Translations under genes and position numbers: made by a program
Part shown: positions 57,831 to 64,000 of the stretch, piece by piece
Layout: every line of letters begins with the position of its first letter
Numbering within the stretch: position 1 is the first letter of the stretch
The notes under the pieces: model-generated
Told to the model about the DNA's origin: nothing
The model's input: only the letters and a program-made list of their open reading frames with translations
The model's database searches: none
From: Tateyamaria sp. ANG-S1
Lineage (GTDB): Bacteria; Pseudomonadota; Alphaproteobacteria; Rhodobacterales; Rhodobacteraceae
NCBI RefSeq assembly: GCF_000814025.1
Contig: NZ_JWLL01000006.1
Location: 682,001 to 746,000, forward strand
Direction: 5' to 3'
Length of the DNA: 64,000 nucleotides

Positions 57831-57956
57831 CTAGAGACTGCCCAACCAAGCTCCTGCGGCCAGCGCACCGGCCAAGGTCGCGACATAAAGGGCGCGATCC
57901 CAGTTCAGCATCATCAACAGGCTCAGGCCCCGGTATCCGCTTTGAAGTGTTTGCAT
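57831..57956 (-). CDS. 41-residue single-span membrane protein
   Basis: MQTLQSGYRGLSLLMMLN..., with one predicted helix in the last ~20 residues ('YVATLAGALAAGAWLG'). AGAGG lies about 9 nt before the ATG at 57956. It sits between rseP and bamA on the same strand. I know no name for it. The position and good start signal support a real small gene that may act with the BAM/RseP cluster. Confidence 0.6.
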   Translation of the reverse strand: MQTLQSGYRGLSLLMMLNWDRALYVATLAGALAAGAWLGSL

Positions 57957-58055
57957 CGTTTCATCCTCTGACGGATGTGAACTACAAACAGATTGCGGCA
58001 GCAGATGGGGCCAATTGTGGCAGGATTGGGGCATGTGCCCCGAGCCGCTTCCGAC

Positions 58056-59405
58056 CTACGGGCAGAAAAGATCATTGCCCACAGCAAAGAGCATGAGACT
58101 AAGAACCAGCGTCAATCCCACAGTCATCAGCACACGCAGCGCACCGTCGCTGGGCGGTTTACCGGTCACGGCCTCGTAAGCGTAGAACACGAGATGCCCA
58201 CCATCGAGTGCCGGGATCGGAAAGAGGTTCAGCAGACCAACGGCCGTGGACAACACCGCAATGAACCAGACAAAGCTTTGCGCGCCCTGGCTTGCCATCG
58301 TGCCAGACACCTGGGCGATTCCAATCGGGCCAGACAGGTTGCAGGTGCTGATGGCCCCCGTGATCATATGGCCAAGGCCGGAAATCGACCCGGTGATAAT
58401 CCGCCATGTCTGCTCAACACCACCGGTGACAGCATCGACAACGCCGGGCGCCTCGCTTGCCGGATCAAACGCATTTCCGCTGGCAACCCCGATCCGCCAT
58501 TGTGTGGCAAACCCGCCACCGTCCTGCGGTTCGTCAACCCGTTTGGGCGCGAGGCTTTTCTCCAGCGTCTCGCCATCCCGCCATACGCCAAGCTCCAGAG
58601 TTGCGCCGTTCGACCCCTCGACCGCGTTGACCAACTGGCGGAAGGCAAATACCGGCTCGCCGTTGATCGAGGTGATCACATCGCCCTGCTCAAGCCCAGC
58701 GGCGAGCGCTGCGCTGCGTGGCGTAACAGACCGTACAAGGGGCGGACGCAGATACGGGCCCTGCACCACCATCCGTTCGCCGTCACGTTCGACCGTGTAG
58801 TCCAGCTGTGGCGCAATGCGCAGGTTGTCGATCAAATCGGCATAAGCCGGGTCCGACAGACTGGGAACAGGCGTTCCGTCAATTTCCAGAATCACATCGC
58901 CCGCCTGCAGGTCCTGTGTTTCGGTCGGCAGCGTATAAAGCTCACCCACTGTCAGTGGATCGCGCGGAACACCATTTGAATAGCCAACGATGGCAAAGAC
59001 CATGATCGACAGCGCGAAGTTGAACACCGGACCCGCCGCGACCGTCGCCGCCCGCGCCCACAATGGCGCGCCGTGCATCGTGCGGCGCAGGGCCTTGGGG
59101 TCTGCGGCAGCGGCTTCCATGGCCACCTCGTCCTTGCCCGAGGCGGCGTTGGCATCCCCTGCGAATTTTACGTAGCCGCCAAAGGGAAGTGCCGCGATCT
59201 GCCACTTGGTTCCGCGCTTGTCCAAGCGGCTCCAGATCACTGGACCGAAGCCGATGGAAAACACGTCAGCGTGGATGCCTGACCAGCGGCCCACGATGTA
59301 GTGCCCATATTCATGGATCGCGACGATCACACTGAGCGCCACAACGAAAAAGAAGATGGTCCAGGCAAAACCGCCAAAGGCGGGTATCAAGGCCGAAATG
59401 TCCAA
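58056..59405 (-). CDS. rseP: RIP metalloprotease RseP
   Basis: A site-2 zinc protease of 449 aa in the inner membrane. The zinc motif 'HEYGHY' is at residues 31-36 in the first helix, and the third ligand is in 'LDGGH' near residue 400. Two PDZ domains lie between them ('PRSAALAAGLEQGDVI' in the second). It cleaves anti-sigma factors and signal-peptide remnants. It is 6 bp from dxr upstream. Confidence 0.95.
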   Translation of the reverse strand: MDISALIPAFGGFAWTIFFFVVALSVIVAIHEYGHYIVGRWSGIHADVFSIGFGPVIWSRLDKRGTKWQIAALPFGGYVKFAGDANAASGKDEVAMEAAAADPKALRRTMHGAPLWARAATVAAGPVFNFALSIMVFAIVGYSNGVPRDPLTVGELYTLPTETQDLQAGDVILEIDGTPVPSLSDPAYADLIDNLRIAPQLDYTVERDGERMVVQGPYLRPPLVRSVTPRSAALAAGLEQGDVITSINGEPVFAFRQLVNAVEGSNGATLELGVWRDGETLEKSLAPKRVDEPQDGGGFATQWRIGVASGNAFDPASEAPGVVDAVTGGVEQTWRIITGSISGLGHMITGAISTCNLSGPIGIAQVSGTMASQGAQSFVWFIAVLSTAVGLLNLFPIPALDGGHLVFYAYEAVTGKPPSDGALRVLMTVGLTLVLSLMLFAVGNDLFCP

Positions 59406-59411
59406 GGGTAT

Positions 59412-60581
59412 TTATCCTGCTTTATGCTCGATCACGTCGCGGGCGGCTTGTCGTGCCATTTGGTCCGCAGCGTATACGTTATCAAGGGTCATTGGGGCAT
59501 CAATATGGCCGGGATCAGTGTCATTGAGCACCTGTTCGACGACCTGCGCCATGGTCTGAAAGCCAATATGGCCCACGATAAACCCATCCAGTGCCGTTTC
59601 CTTGGCCGCGTTGAACACAGCCCCAGACAGCCCGCCCCGTTCCATCACCTCGCGTGCGAGCCGAAGGGCGGGCCAGCGTTTTTCGTCCGGCGGACGGAAG
59701 GTGAGCGCGCCGATTTGCGCGAGGTCCAGCCGTTCGACGGGCAGCGCGCGGCGGTCGGGCCAATGAAGCGCGTAGCCGATGGCGTGACGCATATCGGCTG
59801 GTCCAACATGGGCCATCAATGCGCCGTCGTTGAAACCGACCATGGCATGGATCATCGACTCAGGGTGGACCAGCACCTCAATCTGATCGGGGCGAACATC
59901 GAAATATTCACGTGTTTCAATGAGCTCCAGCGCCTTGTTGAACATCGACGCGCTGTCGATTGTGATGCGCTGCCCCATGTCCCAATTGGGATGCGATGAC
60001 GCCTCGGCCAGCGTGGCGTCGGCCAGCTTGTCCAGCGGCCAGTCGCGAAAGGCGCCGCCGCTTGCGGTGATGATGATCCGCTCGACTGCGTCCATGTCCT
60101 CGCCCACGAGCGCCTGAAACACGGCGGAGTGTTCGCTGTCCACCGGCAAGAGGCGGGCATTGTTTGCCTTGGCCGTCGACAGGATCAATTGGCCCGCGCA
60201 GACCAGCGACTCTTTGTTCGCAAGGGCAAGGGTTGCGCCCTGCTGCAATGCGCAAATGCCGGGGGCCAGCCCTGCCGCACCGACGATGGCGGACATGACC
60301 CAATCGGTGGGTCGGCACCCCGCTTCGGTCAGCGCCGCTTGCCCTGCTGCGGCTTCGACCCCGGTGCCCTGCAACGCCGCGCGCAGATCTTCGAGCCGCG
60401 TTTCATCTGCGGTCACAGCGATGTCAGCACGCAGGCGGATCGCGTCACGCGCCAGTTGGTCGATATTCGCGGCCCCGGTCAGCGCCACAACATCGTAGGC
60501 GTCGGGATCGCGTGCGATGAGGTCGATGGTGTTTTGCCCGATAGAGCCGGTTGCCCCGAAGATCGACACACGGCGGGTCAC
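59412..60581 (-). CDS. dxr: 1-deoxy-D-xylulose 5-phosphate reductoisomerase
   Basis: Second step of the MEP isoprenoid pathway, 389 aa. The NADPH loop 'FGATGSIGQNT' is at residues 8-18. 'PVDSEHSAVFQAL', 'ITASGGAFRD' and 'MGQRITIDSASM' are the substrate and metal blocks. It overlaps cdsA by 4 bp and supplies precursors for UppS in the same operon. Confidence 0.97.
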   Translation of the reverse strand: MTRRVSIFGATGSIGQNTIDLIARDPDAYDVVALTGAANIDQLARDAIRLRADIAVTADETRLEDLRAALQGTGVEAAAGQAALTEAGCRPTDWVMSAIVGAAGLAPGICALQQGATLALANKESLVCAGQLILSTAKANNARLLPVDSEHSAVFQALVGEDMDAVERIIITASGGAFRDWPLDKLADATLAEASSHPNWDMGQRITIDSASMFNKALELIETREYFDVRPDQIEVLVHPESMIHAMVGFNDGALMAHVGPADMRHAIGYALHWPDRRALPVERLDLAQIGALTFRPPDEKRWPALRLAREVMERGGLSGAVFNAAKETALDGFIVGHIGFQTMAQVVEQVLNDTDPGHIDAPMTLDNVYAADQMARQAARDVIEHKAG

Positions 60582-61363
60582 AAGACACCCCCGGGAAAGC
60601 CCGAGACCTGGCCGAGCATCAGAAGGAACACCGACGCGCCCAGCATCCCGTCGAACCGGTCAAGCACGCCGCCATGGCCGGGTATGAGGGCCGAGCTGTC
60701 CTTGACCCCCATGCGGCGCTTCATAGCGCTTTCGCCGATATCGCCCATCTGGCTGGCCATCGACAACGCAATCGAGACACCGACTAACTGGGCAGTTGCT
60801 TCGGTATTGATGGCAAAAACCGCACCCACGACCCCTGCCCCGATCCAGCCTGCCACGGTGCCGGACCACGTCTTCTTGGGGCTGACACGCGGCCAGAATT
60901 TAGGCCCGCCAAAGGTGCGGCCCGCGAAATAGCCCACGACGTCCGTGACCACGACCACCATCACGAGCCAGGTCATCCAGCCAAAGCCCAGATCGTCGCG
61001 CACCTGCATCATGCCAAATCCAGCCATTAGAACGAGCACGGTAAAGATCATGTAGGTGGAGCGGTTCTTTGCCAGTTGCCCCAGCCCGACCATACAGGGC
61101 GCCAGCAGGATCGGCAGGGCAAAGCCCACAGGCAGGTAGATCGCCAAAAGGACCGCAGCCCCCGACACCGCACCAAGCTGGATGGCCAGGCTTGATTGTG
61201 TCGGCGACACCATACGCACCAGTTCCCACACCATCAGGCCGCAGACGATGGCCACCAGTACGTGGAACACATCACCGCCCATCCAGATGCCCCAGATACC
61301 GATCAGCACCATCAGCAGCCCCGAGCCCATGCGGGCGGCGAGATCGGACCACTTCTCGTTCAC
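60578..61363 (-). CDS. cdsA: Phosphatidate cytidylyltransferase
   Basis: Makes CDP-diacylglycerol from phosphatidate and CTP, 261 aa with about seven membrane helices. The C-terminal signature (S-x-x-KR-x4-KD...PGHGGxxDRxD) is visible from 'SAMKRRMGVKDSS' to 'IPGHGGVLDRFDG'. The start is a GTG at 61363 that overlaps the uppS TGA. The longer frame upstream runs inside uppS and is not real. Confidence 0.95.
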   Translation of the reverse strand: MNEKWSDLAARMGSGLLMVLIGIWGIWMGGDVFHVLVAIVCGLMVWELVRMVSPTQSSLAIQLGAVSGAAVLLAIYLPVGFALPILLAPCMVGLGQLAKNRSTYMIFTVLVLMAGFGMMQVRDDLGFGWMTWLVMVVVVTDVVGYFAGRTFGGPKFWPRVSPKKTWSGTVAGWIGAGVVGAVFAINTEATAQLVGVSIALSMASQMGDIGESAMKRRMGVKDSSALIPGHGGVLDRFDGMLGASVFLLMLGQVSGFPGGVL

Positions 61364-62079
61364 GTCTTGACCCCGCCGAACCGCCGGTCGCGTACGCCGT
61401 AGGAGGCACAAAGACGGGTGAACTCCTCGCGGCTGAAATCGGGCCAGAGCGTGTCGATGAACTCGTATTCGGAATAGGCGGATTGCCAGAGCAGGAAGTT
61501 AGAAATCCGCGCCTCACCGCTGGTGCGGATCACAAGGTCCGGGTCGGGCAAGACGTAAGTATCCAAGTACTTGGGCAGCGTTTCTTCGTCCACATCATCA
61601 GGATGCAGCGCGCCATCAGCCACGTCACGGGCCAGACGCTGGGTGGCGCGGGCCACTTCGTCCCGCCCGCCATAGTTCAGCGCAATGGTCAGGTTCACGG
61701 TGGTGTTGCCGGAGGTGAGCTCTTCCAACTCGTCCATGAGTGAAATCAGCTTGGCATCCAGACGCACGCGGTCCCCGATAAAGCGGACGCGCGCGCCAAA
61801 TTCGTTCAGCGACCGGGTTTCCTTGGAAATGTAGCGCCGAAAGAGGCTCATCAGCCCGGCCACTTCAACCTGGGTCCGCTTCCAGTTTTCAGTCGAGAAG
61901 GCAAAGATCGTCAGGTATTCGACCCCGATATCCGGGCAGGTTTCCACGACCTCGCGCACGCGCCTTGCGCCGGCATGGTGACCGAACAGACGCGGACGCC
62001 CCCGTCGGGTGGCCCAGCGTCCATTGCCGTCCATAATGATGGCGACGTGGCGTGGGCCGGTATGTGAGGCATCTGCGAT
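61360..62079 (-). CDS. uppS: Undecaprenyl diphosphate synthase with non-standard start
   Basis: cis-Prenyltransferase making the C55 carrier for peptidoglycan. 'HVAIIMDGNGRWA' (catalytic Asp), 'FAFSTENWKR', 'LNYGGRDEV' and 'DLVIRTSGEARISNFLLWQ' are intact. The first ATG (62034) lies inside the active-site motif, so initiation must be upstream. The frame is open back to a TAA near 62133 and has no ATG, GTG or TTG. The best candidate is an ATC at 62079, 7 nt after AAGGA, giving a 239-aa protein with normal N-terminus. Confidence 0.85.
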   Translation of the reverse strand: MADASHTGPRHVAIIMDGNGRWATRRGRPRLFGHHAGARRVREVVETCPDIGVEYLTIFAFSTENWKRTQVEVAGLMSLFRRYISKETRSLNEFGARVRFIGDRVRLDAKLISLMDELEELTSGNTTVNLTIALNYGGRDEVARATQRLARDVADGALHPDDVDEETLPKYLDTYVLPDPDLVIRTSGEARISNFLLWQSAYSEYEFIDTLWPDFSREEFTRLCASYGVRDRRFGGVKT

Positions 62080-62149
62080 AGTGCTGTCCTTGGCTGTCTT
62101 CGGCGATGGTCGCCCGGCTGGCTTCGCCCTTTAGTCCGGTGCTCCGCCC

Positions 62150-62212
62150 TTTAACGACCCAAACGCTCCCCCGGAGCGTTTGCCGGGCCGGAGGCCCGGT
62201 CCGGTCGTTAAA
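62150..62212 (-). repeat. Perfect three-arm palindromic element between frr and uppS
   Basis: A 63-nt element made of nested perfect inverted repeats. Outer arms are TTTAACGACC and GGTCGTTAAA. Inner hairpin one is CAAACGCTCC, loop CCC, GGAGCGTTTG. Inner hairpin two is CCGGGCC, loop GGA, GGCCCGG. Only three bases are unpaired outside the loops, so it folds as a three-way junction. One outer arm covers the frr stop codon. Confidence 0.75.
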
Positions 62213-62771
62213 CCTGCATGATCTCGCTTTGTTTGGTTTCGAGTGCCGTATCAACGGACTTGATGAATTTGTCCGTCATCTCCTGCACTTCGTCTTGCCA
62301 CAGCTTCTCGTCGTCCTCGGACATACCGTCAGCCTTGGCTTTCTTGATCTGGTCCATGCCATCGCGGCGCACGTTGCGGATGCTGACCCGCGCGTTTTCG
62401 GCATAGCTGCCCGCGACCTTGCCCAACTCGCGACGTCGTTCTTCGTTCAACTCGGGGATGGGCAGCATGATGATGGTGCCGTTGAGCTGCGGGTTGATGC
62501 CCAACCCGCTTTCCCGAATGGCCTTTTCCACCTTGCCCACTAACCCCTTGTCCCAGACGTTGACCGTGACCATGCGCGGTTCAGGCACGTTCACGGTGCC
62601 CACCTGGTTGATAGGCGTCATCGAGCCATAGGCATCGACCATCACCGGCTCAAGCATAGAGGCAGACGCGCGCCCTGTGCGCAGCGATGCAAATTCAGTC
62701 TTGAGGTTGGCCATGGCCCCGTCCATCCGGCGCTCAAGGTCGTCTGTGTCCAGCATGAAATCGTCAGACAT
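62208..62771 (-). CDS. frr: Ribosome recycling factor
   Basis: Splits post-termination ribosomes with EF-G, 187 aa. '[17 protein letters not shown]', '[16 protein letters not shown]' and '[17 protein letters not shown]' are typical of RRF. ATG 62771 begins MSDDFMLDT, and the 15 upstream codons are not conserved. It lies 92 bp after pyrH on the same strand. Confidence 0.97.
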   Translation of the reverse strand: MSDDFMLDTDDLERRMDGAMANLKTEFASLRTGRASASMLEPVMVDAYGSMTPINQVGTVNVPEPRMVTVNVWDKGLVGKVEKAIRESGLGINPQLNGTIIMLPIPELNEERRRELGKVAGSYAENARVSIRNVRRDGMDQIKKAKADGMSEDDEKLWQDEVQEMTDKFIKSVDTALETKQSEIMQV

Positions 62772-62863
62772 GGTATTCCCCGTGTTTCTTCTTGTCGCCC
62801 AATTGGCGTTTGACATGCATATAAATCAAGCCGCGCGCATATGACCAGCGCGAGTTGCGCCGC

Positions 62864-63595
62864 TTAGCCCTGTACGCGCGTGAAGGTGCCGTTGCCTTCC
62901 AGAATTTCCTTGAAACCGCCGGGCGTATCCAGAGGGAAGACAATCAGCGGCAGGTTGTTGTCGCGCGCAAGCGCGATGGCAGAGGCATCCATAACCGCCA
63001 GCCGCTTGGCGAGCACCTCGTCATAGGTCACGACATCGAAGCGTTTGGCATCCGCGTGTTTCTTGGGATCCTTGTCATAGACGCCATCGACACCGTTCTT
63101 GCCCATGAATATCGCTTCGCAGGACATCTCATTCGCGCGCAGGGTCGCGGCAGTGTCCGTGGTGAAATACGGGTTGCCTGTACCGGCGGCAAAGATGCAG
63201 ACCCGCTTCTTTTCCAGGTGACGCACGGCGCGGCGGCGGATGTAGGGTTCGGCCACCTCATTCATGGTGATCGCTGAAATCACGCGGGTGAAGACGCCCA
63301 GCCCCTCCAGCGCAGACTGCATGGCCAGCGCGTTCATCACCGTAGCGAGCATCCCCATGTAGTCGGCGGTCGTCCGCTCCATCCCCTGAGCCGAGCCCTG
63401 CAATCCGCGGAACACGTTGCCGCCGCCGATCACCATGCAGATCTCGACACCCATGTCGTGGACCGACTTCACTTCCAGTGCAATCCGCTCGACCGTCGGC
63501 GGGTGCAGACCAAAGCCCTGATCGCCCATCAGCGCCTCGCCCGAGATCTTCAACATGACCCGCTTGAACTTCGCCTGTGTTTCGGTCTCGGTCAT
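62864..63595 (-). CDS. pyrH: Uridylate kinase
   Basis: UMP to UDP kinase of the amino acid kinase fold, 243 aa. '[12 protein letters not shown]' is the phosphate-binding start, '[10 protein letters not shown]' the nucleotide loop, and '[12 protein letters not shown]' and '[10 protein letters not shown]' are typical. ATG 63595 is taken as start, since the upstream frame is antisense to miaA's leader. It heads the envelope operon in this window. Confidence 0.97.
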   Translation of the reverse strand: MTETETQAKFKRVMLKISGEALMGDQGFGLHPPTVERIALEVKSVHDMGVEICMVIGGGNVFRGLQGSAQGMERTTADYMGMLATVMNALAMQSALEGLGVFTRVISAITMNEVAEPYIRRRAVRHLEKKRVCIFAAGTGNPYFTTDTAATLRANEMSCEAIFMGKNGVDGVYDKDPKKHADAKRFDVVTYDEVLAKRLAVMDASAIALARDNNLPLIVFPLDTPGGFKEILEGNGTFTRVQG

Positions 63596-63667
63596 GGTGC
63601 GTCCCCGCTCTTTGAATTTGCGCGCAACCTGTCCTAAATGCGGCAGGTTTTCAATGGACGACACGAC

Positions 63668-64000
63668 ATGATCCGCGACCTTATCGCCAAATTGTCCAAG
63701 GACTTGCCGGTTCTGATTGCCGGACCGACTGCCTCGGGCAAATCCGCGCTGGCCTTGGCCATTGCAGAAGCACAGGGCGGGGTCATCGTGAACGCCGATG
63801 CGAGTCAGATCTATGACTGTTGGCGGGTGCTGACCGCCCGACCTTCGACAGAGGAAGAGGCGCGCGCGCCGCATCTTTTGTATGGCCATGTTGCCTATGA
63901 CGCGCCCTACTCAACCGGGCATTGGTTGCAGGAAGTGACGCCGTTGCTGGGTGGCCCGCGCCCCATCATCGTGGGCGGTACGGGGCTGTACTTCAGCGCG
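63668..64000 (+). CDS. miaA: tRNA dimethylallyltransferase, 5' part (truncated by window edge)
   Basis: Adds a dimethylallyl group to A37 of tRNAs reading UNN codons. The first 111 codons are visible. The P-loop '[17 protein letters not shown]' and the 'NADASQIY' block with catalytic Asp follow family order, then '[12 protein letters not shown]' at the edge. ATG 63668 is the start, since an earlier ATG at 63654 runs into a stop after five codons. It diverges from pyrH across 72 bp. Confidence 0.95.
   Translation, partial: MIRDLIAKLSKDLPVLIAGPTASGKSALALAIAEAQGGVIVNADASQIYDCWRVLTARPSTEEEARAPHLLYGHVAYDAPYSTGHWLQEVTPLLGGPRPIIVGGTGLYFSA

Overview
The window looks like chromosome of a marine-type alphaproteobacterium of the order Rhodobacterales (Roseobacter group). 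The base composition is GC-rich. Gene order matches that group: purM-purN-rnd, lptF-lptG-lptD-surA-pdxA-rsmA, paired agmatinase-like genes, and pyrH-frr-uppS-cdsA-dxr-rseP-bamA-skp-fabZ-lpxA-lpxI-lpxB. LpxI replaces LpxH, and DUF4167, TIGR02281 and HolC-PepA neighbours are also typical. Species cannot be named from sequence reading alone.

Left part (1-5390): RNase D (cut by the window edge), purN and purM on the minus strand, a CAT-anticodon tRNA, a hotdog thioesterase, an EnvZ-like histidine kinase, a metallo-beta-lactamase-fold hydrolase and tRNA-Asn.

Accessory region (about 5390-10630), next to tRNA-Asn: the most unusual part. On the minus strand it has a small helical protein, a GHKL-type ATPase (with a frameshift) and a HEPN-like protein carrying an R-x4-H motif. 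This module looks like a defence or RNA-cleavage system that I cannot match to a named system. A deletion scar, an orphan terminator and a broken CHC2/Toprim primase follow. After them come an orphan C-terminal LanB (lanthipeptide dehydratase elimination) domain and a GNAT. The pieces suggest an old integrated element in decay.

Middle (10630-31740): metabolic and transport genes, a second decay patch (a Pmp3/YqaE gene with an in-frame stop, a degenerate DUF4112 gene and an 11-bp tandem repeat), ndk, an MFS exporter, an ABC-F ATPase, marC and an aspartic protease. Then come holC/pepA and the outer-membrane assembly run lptFGD-surA-pdxA-rsmA. DUF4167, prmC and prfA are on the minus strand.

Right-centre (31740-51400): two adjacent ureohydrolases with an M20 amidohydrolase, mazG, a sulfotransferase-like protein, a nucleoside hydrolase, a CBS-domain protein, selO, two EamA exporters, a DUF533 protein, rhlE, a Fur-family regulator, a NYN-domain protein, enolase, a DUF7002-like protein, GNATs, a DUF985 cupin, anmK and tyrS.

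Right end (51400-64000): a long minus-strand envelope operon runs from pyrH to lpxB. It covers UMP kinase, ribosome recycling, undecaprenyl-PP and CDP-DAG synthesis, the MEP pathway, site-2 protease, BAM assembly and lipid A synthesis. A perfect three-arm palindromic element lies between frr and uppS, and uppS appears to lack a standard start codon. miaA diverges at the right edge and is truncated. I saw no CRISPR array, rRNA, insertion sequence or intact integrase.
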